Position numbers and translations under genes: made by a program. The notes below the pieces were generated by a model. The model saw only the letters and a program-made list of their open reading frames with translations, did no database searches and was not told the origin of the DNA. Below are positions 28,518-39,510 of a stretch of 64,000 nt of DNA, one piece after another (position 1 is the stretch's first letter; each line of letters opens with the position of its first letter). This DNA is from Wolbachia endosymbiont of Ctenocephalides felis wCfeF (GTDB taxonomy: Bacteria > Pseudomonadota > Alphaproteobacteria > Rickettsiales > Anaplasmataceae). The stretch covers positions 587,150 through 651,149 of the forward strand of contig CP116767.1 of the NCBI GenBank assembly GCA_028571325.1. Direction: 5' to 3'.

Positions 28518-29546
28518 CTATACAGTAGTTTGACCTAAAGTAAATCGCTTATGCGCCATCTTTGAAGTTGAGTATTGAAAATTAACTGGAGAATTGCAGA
28601 TCACTTTGTGTATGTCATAACAAGCCATAGCGCTCTCAGCAAAGCCATTTAGTATCAACTTTAGTTTGCCTGAGTAAGTAGCTATATCTCCAATTGCATA
28701 TATCCTATCTCTACTGGTTCTAAGTGTAGCCTGATCAACAACTATACGGCTGTGTTCTAACTGTATGTCCCAATTGTTTATTGGACCCAAATTCATTGAC
28801 AGCCCAAAAAATGGCAATAAAAAATCAGCGGATATTTCTTTTTCTTCTCCAGAAGCAATGTTTTTTACTATCACTGCACTCAATTGCCCATTATTTCCAG
28901 CTAGTTCGTGTAATTGATATGGCGTTACAAGTTCTATTTTTCCATTGCTTTCAAGTAATTCCAATCCATTTCTAGTTTTGGCAACACAACGAAATTCCTT
29001 TCTTCGATGTATCACACAAATTTTCTTTGCAACTTTAGAGAGTTCTATGGTCCAATCAGCCGCAGAATCTCCTCCTCCTGCAATGACTATAGTTTTATCC
29101 TGAAAATCAGAAATTTTATTTACGCTATAAAATACAGATTTATTTTCATATTCTAATATACCGCCAAGGGGTGGGCGGTTAGGTTCAAACATTCCATTTC
29201 CTGCGGCAATGACAACAGCTTTGCATTTCACTTCTGTGCCTGTGCTTGTTATTACAGTAAAGTTTTGACCGTCGTTATCTGAAATTTTTTCCACCTTTTG
29301 ACTTAAGTGGTAAACAGGCTCAAATGGCGAAGCTTGCTCGATTAATTGTTCAATTAGCTTTTGAGCAGTAATTATAGGATAGCCAGGTATATCGTATATC
29401 GGTTTTTCTGGGTAAAGAGCGGTACACTGCCCTCCCGCTTGATCCAAAACATCTATGATATGACATTTCATATCGAGCATTCCCGCTTGAAAAGCAGTGA
29501 ATATTCCAACAGGTCCTGCACCTATTATTAAAATGTCAGTTTCCAT
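28518..29546 (-). CDS. ferredoxin--NADP(+) reductase, thioredoxin-reductase-like
   Basis: Flavoenzyme that moves electrons between NADPH and ferredoxin. At 342 residues it has the YumC/TrxR-like plan without the redox CxxC. The FAD site is ILIIGAGPVGIFTAFQAG, then the family mark GGQCTALYPEKPIYDIPGYP, the NADPH site TIVIAGGGDSAADWTIELS, and the C-terminal FAD contact RIYAIGDIATYSGKLKLI. It probably drives iron-sulfur and other ferredoxin-dependent steps. It lies just upstream of pgk. Confidence 0.93.
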   Translation of the reverse strand: METDILIIGAGPVGIFTAFQAGMLDMKCHIIDVLDQAGGQCTALYPEKPIYDIPGYPIITAQKLIEQLIEQASPFEPVYHLSQKVEKISDNDGQNFTVITSTGTEVKCKAVVIAAGNGMFEPNRPPLGGILEYENKSVFYSVNKISDFQDKTIVIAGGGDSAADWTIELSKVAKKICVIHRRKEFRCVAKTRNGLELLESNGKIELVTPYQLHELAGNNGQLSAVIVKNIASGEEKEISADFLLPFFGLSMNLGPINNWDIQLEHSRIVVDQATLRTSRDRIYAIGDIATYSGKLKLILNGFAESAMACYDIHKVICNSPVNFQYSTSKMAHKRFTLGQTTV

Positions 29547-29658
29547 ATCAGGTAATAATTTATTTAGATATTAGCTTCCTTTGCAAGCAAGGTCAATCGC
29601 TTACAAATATTGGATTCTCGCGTAGTTTCTAGCAGCATGCTAAGCACATACCCAATAT

Positions 29659-30139
29659 AAAAAAACTACTTGACAACTTTCACCAGTCCCCTTACAATAG
29701 AGTTGTGGGTGTTTTAGGCCTAAAATTTATCTTTAATCTTGTATTAAGTGACAAAAGCACAGTATAAAACAAGGCGTGTTATGTTTTATTTTTGCAGCAT
29801 GGACACTGCATGTCTTTATAATTTTTTGTCTACATTAGCTGAGCCTCGCTTACTAAGCGGTGTAAGAGAGAACCGGACGCCAAGTTTTTGAGAGAACAGT
29901 AAACAACTCACGTTGCGGGGTTTCTTTTGTCTTTTTTTTAAATTAGTTAAAATTTTAACCAATCTCATTTTTTTCACAAAAAAATTGCTTGACAAACTTC
30001 AACATTTCCCTTATCATAAATTACGGGTATTTACAACCCCAAGGTCAGCTACTTGTCAAGCGTATAGAGCATTAACGCCAAGTTATTAAAATAGATATTG
30101 ACCAGGGTTTCTTTTGCTTTTTTCTCTATTTAGTAAAGT
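29659..30139 (+). repeat. dispersed intergenic repeat, type A copy 3
   Basis: Head promoter TTGACA (29670-29675), 17 bases, TACAAT (29693-29698). The inner TTGACA pair, its palindrome and both tail modules are present. It lies between the divergent fnr-type gene and mraY; the 160 bases from 30140 to mraY are plain A+T-rich sequence. Confidence 0.9.
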
Positions 30140-30299
30140 TTTTAATGTTTATAGCTAAAGCAATTTTAGAGCATGCAGCGTTATAAAAAACACCAATACT
30201 TAAAATCTAGGTTATCCTAAATGACTATACCAGATCCTCTGTGCTATGATATTTGCGAGTATCCGGTATAATACTCAATTGGTTAATCTAAATAGATAG

Positions 30300-31280
30300 A
30301 TGACTTCATCTATAAAAATATTTTTCACCTCGTTTATTTTTGGGTTTATTCTTTCCCCTTATTTTATAAAGCTCCTAAAAAAAATTAGTAAAAATGGACA
30401 GCCAATCAGGTTATGTGGACCAGAAAGCCATTTAATGACAAAAAAAAATACCCCTACTATGGGCGGGATAGTAATACTGATTCCTTCTTTACTACCAATT
30501 CTACTTTGGACTCAACTAACGCCAGAGATCTTATTGCTGGTGTTTATAACTCTATTTTTTGCTCTGATTGGATTTATTGACGATTATCTAAAATTAAAAG
30601 CAAATAACCATCGAGGTTTAAGCGCAAAAACCAAAATACTTATCCAATTTGTTGTCACTCTGATTGGTATGTCCATATTTAAGCTGTACTTTACTGAGGA
30701 CTTTGCAAAAACGTTCCTAGTTAAAGGAATAACGATCGACTTTGGTTGCCTATATGTTCCGTTTGCTGCATTTGTGATTGTCGGCTCTTCTAATGCTGTA
30801 AATATTACTGATGGTCTAGACGGCCTTGCTGCAACTCAAGTTATCACCTCTTTTGTTTCTTTAGGACTAGTTGCGTACATAACTCAAGCAAACGTGAACA
30901 TTATTTTATTCTGCATTGCATTTGTAGGAGCAATTTTAAGTTTCTTGTGGTTTAACACACACCCGGCAAAAATGTTTATGGGTGATGTTGGCAGTTTATC
31001 AATCGGTGCAGCTTTAGGATTAATCAGTGTTCTCATTAAAAGGGAAGTGCTTTTCGCTGTTATTGGAATAATTTTTGTAATAGAAACACTATCTGTAATT
31101 ATTCAGGTACTATATTTTAAATACACAAAGTTTAAGTATGGGAAGGGAAGGAGGATTTTTCTTATGTCGCCAATACACCACCATTTTGAAAAGAAGGGAT
31201 GGTCAGAAAACGAAATAGTCATGAAATCTTGGATAATTGCCATTACCTGTTCAATCTTTACTGTAGCTTTCTTGTTATAA
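30300..31280 (+). CDS. mraY: phospho-N-acetylmuramoyl-pentapeptide-transferase
   Basis: Polytopic enzyme that joins UDP-MurNAc-pentapeptide to undecaprenyl phosphate, making lipid I. At 326 residues it is slightly shorter than the E. coli form. Signature regions: HLMTKKNTPTMGGIVIL, FIDDYLKLK with the paired aspartates, NITDGLDGLA, FMGDVGSLSIGA, and SPIHHHFEKKGW. Wolbachia has no classical cell wall but keeps lipid II synthesis for division (general knowledge). dapF and dapB in this window belong to the same branch. rnhB follows after six bases. Confidence 0.97.
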   Translation: MTSSIKIFFTSFIFGFILSPYFIKLLKKISKNGQPIRLCGPESHLMTKKNTPTMGGIVILIPSLLPILLWTQLTPEILLLVFITLFFALIGFIDDYLKLKANNHRGLSAKTKILIQFVVTLIGMSIFKLYFTEDFAKTFLVKGITIDFGCLYVPFAAFVIVGSSNAVNITDGLDGLAATQVITSFVSLGLVAYITQANVNIILFCIAFVGAILSFLWFNTHPAKMFMGDVGSLSIGAALGLISVLIKREVLFAVIGIIFVIETLSVIIQVLYFKYTKFKYGKGRRIFLMSPIHHHFEKKGWSENEIVMKSWIIAITCSIFTVAFLL

Positions 31281-31286
31281 AAACTT

Positions 31287-31895
31287 ATGGCATACCCAGA
31301 TTTCACATTAGAAAATAAATTATCAGGAGTGATAGCAGGAGTGGACGAAGTTGGAAGGGGTCCACTAGCTGGTCCTGTAATGTCTGCAGCAGTAGTATTT
31401 ACCGATAGAAATATAATCATTGAAGGAATTAATGACTCAAAAAAGTTGACTGCTAAAAACAGGCAAGTTCTATATGAAAAAATAATGTTTGTTGCAAAAT
31501 TCGGTATAGGAATAGCAAGTGTTGAAGAAATAAATTCATACAACATTTTGCAGGCAACGAAACTCTCAATGAAGCGTGCATTGATAGACTTAGGTCTAGA
31601 ATTAGATTATGTGCTGGTTGATGGTAATCAACCACCCAAAGTAAAATGGCAGGTGAAGTCCATAGTAAACGGTGATAGTTTGAGTATATCAATTGCAGCC
31701 GCTTCAATTATCGCAAAAGTGACAAGAGATAAGCTGATGCAAGAGTTGCATGATCAACATCCAGAATATAATTGGTATAAAAATAAAGGATATGGGACAA
31801 AAGAGCACATAGATGCTATAAACTTCCATGGCATTACAGAACATCATAGAAAAAACTTTGCACCTATCTCACACTTTGTTAAACGAACACCCTGA
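31287..31895 (+). CDS. rnhB: ribonuclease HII
   Basis: Removes ribonucleotides and RNA-DNA hybrids. Its 202 residues have the active-site start IAGVDEVGRGPLAGPV (Asp-Glu pair), a third acid in YVLVDGNQPP, the fourth in KVTRDKLM, and the C-terminal NKGYGTKEHIDAI and EHHRKNFAPI. The start at ATG 31287 is six bases after mraY, so it is probably in one transcript with it. Confidence 0.97.
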   Translation: MAYPDFTLENKLSGVIAGVDEVGRGPLAGPVMSAAVVFTDRNIIIEGINDSKKLTAKNRQVLYEKIMFVAKFGIGIASVEEINSYNILQATKLSMKRALIDLGLELDYVLVDGNQPPKVKWQVKSIVNGDSLSISIAAASIIAKVTRDKLMQELHDQHPEYNWYKNKGYGTKEHIDAINFHGITEHHRKNFAPISHFVKRTP

Positions 31896-31947
31896 GCTTA
31901 GCCAGGCAGAAATGACATCTGTTCGACGCAAAACAGATGTGGCAAGC
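31896..31947. terminator. hairpin between convergent rnhB and sco1
   Basis: ACATCTG and CAGATGT form a 7-bp inner stem, enclosed by GCTTAGCC and GGCAAGC, which pair with one bulge. It fills the gap between two convergent stops and may end both transcripts, but there is no T-run. Confidence 0.4.
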
Positions 31948-32562
31948 CTATAGCTCACTTACATGTTTTTTGATCTCAGCTATGATCTTATCAGATTGAC
32001 TTTCATCTGAATTTAGATCAGCTGCAAAGTGTGTGACATATTTTCCTTCAGGGCCAATAAGATATATTATTGAAGAATGATTAATTTCCTCTTCCCCACC
32101 AATTTTACTGGCATATACTTTATAATTTGCAATTACTTCATCTATTTTTTCTCTCTCACCGGTCAGCATTTGTATTCTATGATCAAATTGCTGCTGAAAT
32201 TCTTTGAGTTTTTCCATGCTATCGCGTTCAGGGTCAACTGTTATGAAAAATGTTTGCAGCTTGTTGTTTGTTTTCTCATCTAGCTTTGCAAGCGTTTCTG
32301 AAATTATTCCAAGATTCATAGGGCAAATCTTTTTACATGAAGAAAATCCGAAGAAAATCATCATATACTTATCTTTAAAACCACTACTACGTATGATCTG
32401 TCCGTCTTGATTAATCAAAGAAAAATCTCCTCCTATCTTAACTTCCGCGTTGTGAACTACTGCTGGAGCAAATATGCCTTTTTTAGTGAAATAACAATAA
32501 CCAAGGAAAATGGCTGCTAATGTTATTACTACACTAGACAATAACCTTACAAACTTTAGCAT
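31948..32562 (-). CDS. SCO1/SenC-family copper chaperone for cytochrome oxidase
   Basis: Membrane-anchored thioredoxin-fold protein that helps load CuA of cytochrome c oxidase. It has 204 residues, with an N-terminal helix (residues about 6-24). The copper-binding CxxxC is seen in FFGFSSCKKICPMNLG and the third ligand His in NHSSIIYLIGPEG. VDPERDSMEKLKEFQQQF is also a family mark. It lies 45 bases after dnaQ on the same strand. Confidence 0.93.
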   Translation of the reverse strand: MLKFVRLLSSVVITLAAIFLGYCYFTKKGIFAPAVVHNAEVKIGGDFSLINQDGQIIRSSGFKDKYMMIFFGFSSCKKICPMNLGIISETLAKLDEKTNNKLQTFFITVDPERDSMEKLKEFQQQFDHRIQMLTGEREKIDEVIANYKVYASKIGGEEEINHSSIIYLIGPEGKYVTHFAADLNSDESQSDKIIAEIKKHVSEL

Positions 32563-32606
32563 TAGGACACCTTGAATAAAATAAGATTATATCTTTGTTA
32601 GTTGAC

Positions 32607-33302
32607 TTATTCAATATTTTCTTTCCAAAGTGGATTGTTAATTGTATCTAACAGTTTTCTATGTTCGTTAATTTCTTCATTGCTTGGTGAGTGTTCCCTA
32701 CGAGCTAAGTTACGTACTTTGTGCTGAATGAATGTGGAGTTGTTATCCTGCTCACACTGATTATCAAACAAGAAAGTTTGTAACCCTCCTGTGAGCTCAA
32801 CATACACTTTTGCAAGTAACTGAGCATCAATTAGTGCTCCGTGCAGTTCTCTATCGTCTAGCGATATATCAAAACGCTTACATAATGCATTTAAAGATGC
32901 AGGTGACCCTGCAAACTTTTTTCTTGCAAGTGGCAATGTGTCCAGCACTCTGTCTGAAGGGATTAATCCAGCACCCAATTTGCCTAACTCCATATTGAGG
33001 AACTTAACATCAAACTCAGCGTTGTGAATTATCAAAATATCGCTAGATATAAAGTCAAGAAATTCAAGAGCAACATCTGAAAATAATGGTTTATCTTCTA
33101 AAAATTCTTCACTAATGCCGTGAATCTTAAATGAGTGGTAAGGTATACCTCTTTCTGGATTGAGATACTGATGGAATACTTTACCTGTTGGGATGCGGTT
33201 AATTAGTTCCACACACCCTATTTCAATAATCCTGTGACCAGATTCGATATCGAGACCTGTAGTTTCAGTATCAAGTACTATTTCGCGTAATTTATTTTCC
33301 AT
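32607..33302 (-). CDS. dnaQ: DNA polymerase III epsilon subunit
   Basis: 3'-5' proofreading exonuclease of the replicative polymerase. Its 231 residues start at ATG 33302. Exo I is IVLDTETTGLDIESGHRIIEIG, Exo II IIHNAEFDVKFLN, Exo III with the general-base His in DRELHGALIDAQLLAKVY. The C-terminal tail should bind DnaE. The Tim44-like gene ends 11 bases upstream, a linkage common in alphaproteobacteria. Confidence 0.96.
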   Translation of the reverse strand: MENKLREIVLDTETTGLDIESGHRIIEIGCVELINRIPTGKVFHQYLNPERGIPYHSFKIHGISEEFLEDKPLFSDVALEFLDFISSDILIIHNAEFDVKFLNMELGKLGAGLIPSDRVLDTLPLARKKFAGSPASLNALCKRFDISLDDRELHGALIDAQLLAKVYVELTGGLQTFLFDNQCEQDNNSTFIQHKVRNLARREHSPSNEEINEHRKLLDTINNPLWKENIE

Positions 33303-33313
33303 GTTAAATAGAT

Positions 33314-33970
33314 CTATTCATACTTTACGTTCGTTTTACCATCATCTGCCTTTTTATAGTTTATGGAAGTAAGCAACCAGCTTGGGTTTGATGAAGTAAT
33401 ACTTTTTTTGAATTGCCACACATCCTCAACTTTATTGATAATGGACGTGCTACCTGATATAACCTCTCCCTTGTCGTTTTTAACAAAGTTAATTTGCTCT
33501 GAAAGGAAATATACTGCAATAAACACTACATTTTTTACTAGTCTTATCTCTAAAATCTTTTGTGAAACAATAGAAACAATTATAGATTCTTGTATCTCTT
33601 TACGGTGTCTGATCTTCTCTGCAAAGTTGTTGTATAAGTCTTTATCCAAGAGAGGTTTTAACTGGGACAGATTTCCTTGATTGAAATACTTTATTATTAA
33701 TTCAAAAGCTATGCTTGAACCTTCCATGAAATGGGAAATAGAGAAATCCTTATTTTTTTGTAATATTTGCTCATAAGTAGCTTTTATTGAATTTTTGTCG
33801 TTGCTATCGATGTAATCCTCAATGTTTTCTATTACATCTTCCCTACTTTGGCTTATATCAAGTGCACTAGTCAGTTTTTTTAGGTTGAGGTTTGTTGATT
33901 TTCCTAAAGAATTGTACAACCGTGAAAAAACGAATGCCGCTAATAAAGCATATATTACGAGCTCTATCAT
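33314..33970 (-). CDS. Tim44-like domain protein
   Basis: A 218-residue protein with one N-terminal membrane segment (IELVIYALLAAFVFSRLY) and a C-terminal Tim44/TimA domain (from about residue 80: HFMEGSSIAFELIIKYFNQGNLSQLKPLL and the strand pattern ending SNPSWLLTSI). In mitochondria this fold tethers Hsp70 to the import channel. Alphaproteobacterial versions sit at the inner membrane and have a less clear role. It is divergent from secB and upstream of dnaQ, matching the usual alphaproteobacterial neighbourhood. Confidence 0.85.
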   Translation of the reverse strand: MIELVIYALLAAFVFSRLYNSLGKSTNLNLKKLTSALDISQSREDVIENIEDYIDSNDKNSIKATYEQILQKNKDFSISHFMEGSSIAFELIIKYFNQGNLSQLKPLLDKDLYNNFAEKIRHRKEIQESIIVSIVSQKILEIRLVKNVVFIAVYFLSEQINFVKNDKGEVISGSTSIINKVEDVWQFKKSITSSNPSWLLTSINYKKADDGKTNVKYE

Positions 33971-34137
33971 AGTAACTCAACTCCCTAGCATATAAAGTAC
34001 CTGAACATTATTAATTATTAATGAAAATGGCTTATCCTATACCAATCTGTAATTTAGGTTTGCTATTCATCTATAAATGGTTATATTGTACAAGAAAGTG
34101 TTAAATACTTCAACTTAATTATAAGGAGACGTAAAAA

Positions 34138-34641
34138 ATGTTACAACACAAAATGAAAATTCATGGTCAGTATATTAAAGATTTATCGTTTGAAAACCCG
34201 AATTCACCATTTCTCTCTGCAAAAGAAGCTCCAGGTATTAATGTAATGGTTAATATCAATTCAGTGAGATTGGAAGGAGCTGAAGGCGAGGAAGGAGAGA
34301 ACGAAGAAAAATCTTTCCATGAAATTACTTTGCATATAGAAGCAAAAGCAACGGTAAAAGATGAGAACATAAAAGACGATGTTGCTTTCATTTGTGAAAC
34401 GAAATATTGTGGTATTTTTTCAATAGAAAACTTTGCAGAGCTAAGTGCAGAAGAGATAAGGCAAGCTTTATTTATTGGTGGACCTACTTTTCTTTTTCCT
34501 TTTGCGAGAGAAATAATTGCAAGGGTTACAAGTAGTGGTGGGTTTCCTCCACTTATGCTAGATCCTATAGATTTTGAAGCTATGTATAAGCAGCAGAGTC
34601 AACAACAAAAAAATACTGTGAGTAATGAGAACTTTAACTGA
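34138..34641 (+). CDS. secB: protein-export chaperone SecB
   Basis: Tetrameric chaperone that holds preproteins unfolded for SecA. Its 167 residues fit the family: KIHGQYIKDLSFENPNSPF at the start, the beta core INVMVNINSVRLE and FHEITLHIEAKA, and the end GPTFLFPFAREIIARVTSSGGFPPLMLDPIDF. An acidic insert (GAEGEEGENEEK, about 43-54) is unusual. AAGGAG lies about ten bases ahead of the ATG at 34138. Confidence 0.95.
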   Translation: MLQHKMKIHGQYIKDLSFENPNSPFLSAKEAPGINVMVNINSVRLEGAEGEEGENEEKSFHEITLHIEAKATVKDENIKDDVAFICETKYCGIFSIENFAELSAEEIRQALFIGGPTFLFPFAREIIARVTSSGGFPPLMLDPIDFEAMYKQQSQQQKNTVSNENFN

Positions 34642-34765
34642 TACGACACTATTTCGTCATTTCGGTGTATGAGATGATTTTGTTGCATAAAAGGCTTCAA
34701 CGCTTTTAATAGTTAAGTCTTTTTAAAGACATCCCTCTTATATTACAGCTAAGTTTATAAAATAA

Positions 34766-34794
34766 TTGACAATGTTAATTTTCTAATTTATAAG
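34766..34794 (+). promoter_or_regulatory. rpsU promoter
   Basis: TTGACA (34766-34771), 17 bases, TATAAG (34789-34794), with the ribosome-binding GGAGGT at 34811-34816 before the TTG start of rpsU. Confidence 0.65.
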
Positions 34795-34823
34795 TAGATT
34801 TTTGACCAGAGGAGGTATAAAGT

Positions 34824-35024
34824 TTGATTGAAGTATCAGTTCATTATGGTGATGTAGATAGAGCTTTTCCAGTATTGAAAAAAACAATTCAAAAAGAAGG
34901 AAGAGGGGTAAAAATGAGAAAGCAATACCATGAAAAGAAATCAGAAAAGAGAGCTAAAAAGAAAGCTGAAGCTAAAAAAAAGAGGCGCCAACAAGAGAGT
35001 AGAAGACAGCGTTATGGTTGGTAG
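34824..35024 (+). CDS. rpsU: 30S ribosomal protein S21
   Basis: A 66-residue, very basic small-subunit protein (MIEVSVHYGDVDRAFPVLKK, then a Lys/Arg-rich tail ending RRQRYGW). The start is TTG at 34824, set by GGAGGT eight bases upstream and by the family N-terminus IEVSV. It has its own near-consensus promoter (34766-34794). sucC starts 28 bases downstream. Confidence 0.95.
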   Translation: MIEVSVHYGDVDRAFPVLKKTIQKEGRGVKMRKQYHEKKSEKRAKKKAEAKKKRRQQESRRQRYGW

Positions 35025-35034
35025 TTTTTAATAG

Positions 35035-36213
<1,179 letters not shown>

Positions 36214-36216
36214 ATC

Positions 36217-37095
36217 ATGTCCATTTTAGTAAGCAAAGATACAAGATTAATATGCCAGGGTTTTACTGGCGCACAGGGTACATTCCACTCAGAGCAAGCA
36301 ATTGGCTATGGAACAAAAATGGTTGGTGGCGTAACTCCCGGCAAGGGTGGGAGTACTCACCTTAACTTGCCGGTTTTTAATACTGTAGCAGAAGCTAAAG
36401 AAAAAACTGATGTGAATGCCACGGTGATATATGTACCTGCTAAGTTTGCTGCTGATGCAATACTTGAAGCCATAGATGCAAAAATAGAGCTGATAGTTTG
36501 TATTACAGAAGGTATCCCCATACTTGATATGGTAAAAGTTAAGCATGCGCTTATTGGTTCAAAAAGTCGATTGATTGGCCCCAACTGTCCGGGGGTTATT
36601 ACACCTGAAGAATGCAAAATAGGAATTATGCCAGGACATATTCACAAGCGTGGGCATATAGGGATCATGTCTCGTTCCGGAACTTTAACTTATGAAACGG
36701 TAGCGCAAACAACTGCTGTTGGCCTTGGCCAATCAACATGCATTGGAATTGGAGGAGATCCTGTTCATGGTATGACATTTGTTGACTGTATGGAACTGTT
36801 TTTAAAAGATGACGATACTCATGGTATTGTAGTAATTGGTGAGATAGGTGGAAACGAAGAAGAGGATGTATCACATTTTGTGAAGACAGAAAAAACTAAA
36901 AAGCCAATTGTTGGATTTGTAGCTGGTCAAACAGCACCTCCAGGAAAACGTATGGGACACGCTGGAGCGATTATCTCTTCTAGTGGAGGAAGTGCTGGTG
37001 CAAAGTTAGAAGTTATGAGGAGTGCTGGTATTGCAATTGCAGAAACTCCTGCAGTAATTGGCAAAAAAGTTTTGGAAGTGATGAATCAAGTTTAG
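36217..37095 (+). CDS. sucD: succinate--CoA ligase subunit alpha
   Basis: Alpha subunit. CoA-binding Rossmann half at the N-terminus ([21 protein letters not shown]), and the ligase half with the phosphohistidine loop [17 protein letters not shown]. It has 292 residues. The gene is three bases after sucC and ends eight bases from the convergent dapF. Confidence 0.97.
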   Translation: MSILVSKDTRLICQGFTGAQGTFHSEQAIGYGTKMVGGVTPGKGGSTHLNLPVFNTVAEAKEKTDVNATVIYVPAKFAADAILEAIDAKIELIVCITEGIPILDMVKVKHALIGSKSRLIGPNCPGVITPEECKIGIMPGHIHKRGHIGIMSRSGTLTYETVAQTTAVGLGQSTCIGIGGDPVHGMTFVDCMELFLKDDDTHGIVVIGEIGGNEEEDVSHFVKTEKTKKPIVGFVAGQTAPPGKRMGHAGAIISSSGGSAGAKLEVMRSAGIAIAETPAVIGKKVLEVMNQV

Positions 37096-37102
37096 AATAT
37101 TG

Positions 37103-37879
37103 CTATAGAAACCCTACATTACCAGTTATAAATATATCGTCTGCCCATTCAACTAGCAAGTTTCCCCCTGGCGAATTTACAGAAGTTTGCTTAGCAGTCA
37201 AATATTTACGAAGTACGGATGCAACAAGTGCTGCGCAAGCTGCGCTGCCACATGAAGCAGTAATACCTGTACCTCTTTCCCAGACTCTTAAGTTTATTTC
37301 TCCAGACTTTTCAATTTGTGCAATGCTGACATTTACTTTCTTGGGAAATAATATGTGGTTTTCCAATCTTGGTCCTAAGTTTTGCAACGGTATTTCACTA
37401 ATGTTATCAACAAAAAAGACCATGTGAGGGTTGCCAATATTTACTGCTACTGGATCTTTTAGCATTTCAACCTCTATAGGTAAGTGAAGGGTGTTACATT
37501 CAATGGACAGAGGAATTTCATGCCATTTAAACAGTGGTTTGCCCATATTGACCTTTATGGACCTACCACCCACCTTGAAGCACTCTAAAATGCGCTCGTT
37601 TATTAACTCGATAGTTGCATACTCAGTGCTTTTTTCTGACATTATCAAATATCCAACGCAACGTGCTGCGTTTCCGCACATTTCAACTTCGCTGCCGTCA
37701 GCATTATAAATGTGCATAAAGCAATCAGCTGCGCCAGAGTTAGTTATAACTATTACTTGATCGCAGCCGTTTTGGTTAGCAATTTCTCTATAATGCCAAT
37801 TCAAGCTATTTGTTGAACGTGAGTCTATGATAACAAAGTTGTTACCAGTACCATGCATTTTTTTCAGGACTTTGGCCAC
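37103..37879 (-). CDS. dapF: diaminopimelate epimerase
   Basis: Converts LL-DAP to meso-DAP for peptidoglycan precursors and lysine. Its 258 residues carry both catalytic cysteines: MCGNAARCVGYL and TASCGSAACAALVAS. The substrate loop KMHGTGNNFVIID is at the N-terminus. The start overlaps the 3' end of the nitroreductase gene by 16 bases, so the two are probably co-transcribed. Confidence 0.95.
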   Translation of the reverse strand: MAKVLKKMHGTGNNFVIIDSRSTNSLNWHYREIANQNGCDQVIVITNSGAADCFMHIYNADGSEVEMCGNAARCVGYLIMSEKSTEYATIELINERILECFKVGGRSIKVNMGKPLFKWHEIPLSIECNTLHLPIEVEMLKDPVAVNIGNPHMVFFVDNISEIPLQNLGPRLENHILFPKKVNVSIAQIEKSGEINLRVWERGTGITASCGSAACAALVASVLRKYLTAKQTSVNSPGGNLLVEWADDIFITGNVGFL

Positions 37880-38421
37880 TCGCCATAAAAAAACATTCCC
37901 TCTATTGGCCTTCTTGTCTTTTCCTTAACTTCAGCACCCTCTTCTTCGTAACCAATCGCTATCACCGACCTTACATCAAAGTCATCAGGTATATTGAATT
38001 TCTCTACTATTTTATTACCATCGAAGCCACCCATCTGATGAGCCATTAAATTCATAGATGTAGCCTGTAGCATAAGCGCATAACTTGCTGCACCAGTATC
38101 GTAACCGCCCCAAAGATTTGCTCCTTTTGTGTGATCGCGGTAATTTTTAGCGCTTAATGCTATGATTAATACTTGTGTGCTTTTCGCCCATCTTTGATTA
38201 GGCTCAGTAAGGCAACTCAATAACTTTTCCCATGCATTTTGATTACTTTGTCTATTGCATATTACATATCTCCAGGGCTCGTCACCATAACATGAGGGAG
38301 AGAGCCGTGCGGCTTCTATCAGCATATCTATGTCCTCTTGATGTACTACTCTATTTTGGTCATATGAATATCCACTATGTCTTACTTTCATTAACTCCAT
38401 TAGATCTTCTTTATTAATCAT
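37864..38421 (-). CDS. nitroreductase-family flavoprotein
   Basis: A 185-residue FMN-dependent reductase fold: the N-terminal RHSGYSYDQNRV, SPSCYGDEPWRYVIC, the GAASYALMLQATSMNLMAHQMGGFD helix, and the C-terminal IAIGYEEEGAEVKEKTRRP with the FMN-phosphate arginines. Substrate unknown; such enzymes reduce quinones, nitro groups or related compounds with NAD(P)H. It starts at ATG 38421 and overlaps dapF downstream. Confidence 0.88.
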   Translation of the reverse strand: MINKEDLMELMKVRHSGYSYDQNRVVHQEDIDMLIEAARLSPSCYGDEPWRYVICNRQSNQNAWEKLLSCLTEPNQRWAKSTQVLIIALSAKNYRDHTKGANLWGGYDTGAASYALMLQATSMNLMAHQMGGFDGNKIVEKFNIPDDFDVRSVIAIGYEEEGAEVKEKTRRPIEGMFFYGEWPKS

Positions 38422-38575
38422 TTTTAATCCTCTAAAAAAAACTAACTATATATAGCGGAATATTAAAAAAAGTTTAACCTTTTTGTTTCACATAAGAATA
38501 TAATTGTGGGCAATAAGTTTAAATTGCAAAACTTTTAAAGTATAGTTAATATTAGTATATTCTATTTGGAGGGGT

Positions 38576-39103
38576 ATGTTTACAGCACAATATAGCAGCA
38601 AATCAACATTGGTCGAAATTTTCTTTTGCGTCTTATTCTTATTTCTAATGACTCAAATAAGAATACCGTTGCAACCTGTGCCTATCACACTACAAAGTTT
38701 AGGAGTGATGCTTATTGAGCTCAAATTTAACCGCAAAACGGCATTTTATTCCGTGCTTACATATTTATCACTTGGTACAGCAGGGTTACCCATTTTTGCG
38801 GGTTTTTCTGGTGGTTATCACACTCTTCTCGGACCAACAGGTGGATATTTAATTGGCTTTTTAGCTGCTGTTATGGTAATGGGCGAAGTAAATGAGTTAC
38901 TAGACTCCAAATGTGAATCACTTATGCGTAATTCTCTAAGTTGTTTGGCTGGCACAGTTGTGATCTTTATCTATGGTGCCAATTGGCTTGCTATTCACGT
39001 TGGTCTGAAACAGGCAATAATGGTTGGTGTTCTGCCATTTATCCTGCCTGGTTTAGTAAAGATTTTTCTACTAGTAGCAACTTTACAATATTTGAAAAAA
39101 TGA
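38576..39103 (+). CDS. bioY: biotin transporter BioY
   Basis: S-component of an ECF-type biotin importer. Its 175 residues form about six membrane helices, with family marks IPLQPVPITLQSLGVML, SLGTAGLPIFAGFSGGYHTLLGPTGGYLIGF and the end ILPGLVKIFLLVATL. GGAGGGG precedes the ATG at 38576. Its stop overlaps the ATG of the next gene (ATGA). Energising components may lie elsewhere, or BioY may act alone. Confidence 0.95.
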   Translation: MFTAQYSSKSTLVEIFFCVLFLFLMTQIRIPLQPVPITLQSLGVMLIELKFNRKTAFYSVLTYLSLGTAGLPIFAGFSGGYHTLLGPTGGYLIGFLAAVMVMGEVNELLDSKCESLMRNSLSCLAGTVVIFIYGANWLAIHVGLKQAIMVGVLPFILPGLVKIFLLVATLQYLKK

Positions 39104-39510
39104 TAAGATTTCGCCCTCATCATTTTATGTGCACTCTTGCATTTCGAGGATATGGGTATTCTCGGGGCTTTGTAAAAAACTATAAAAAGATGGCAAATAA
39201 GGTAATTACTTATCCCAATACTCAAATCAAGGTAGTTGGTGATCTTGATAGTATCTGCAGTGCTTGTCCGCATCAGACTGAGCAAGGTGAGTGCACCACA
39301 CAAGCTAAAGTCTTGGAGCTGGACAGAAGGCACATGGAAATTTTAGAGATAAAAATTGGAGAGACCTTAACCTGGAACGAAGCAGTAAAAAGAATTAGAG
39401 AGAAAATGTCTTTAGAGAAATTTGACTACGCATGTGAGAAGTGCAACTGGCAACCATATGGAATGTGCAAAAGTGCCCTTTTGGATTGCCACCTCCACAT
39501 AATGCGTTGA
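39100..39510 (+). CDS. DUF1284-family protein
   Basis: A 136-residue protein whose start (IRFRPHHFMCTLAFRGYGYS) and cysteine pairs match DUF1284, a small family of iron-sulfur-like or metal-binding proteins of unknown function. Conserved cysteines occur in CSACPHQTEQGEC and CEKCNWQPYGMC, enough for one cluster or zinc site. It is translationally coupled to bioY by a 4-base overlap. No reaction can be assigned. Confidence 0.8.
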   Translation: MIRFRPHHFMCTLAFRGYGYSRGFVKNYKKMANKVITYPNTQIKVVGDLDSICSACPHQTEQGECTTQAKVLELDRRHMEILEIKIGETLTWNEAVKRIREKMSLEKFDYACEKCNWQPYGMCKSALLDCHLHIMR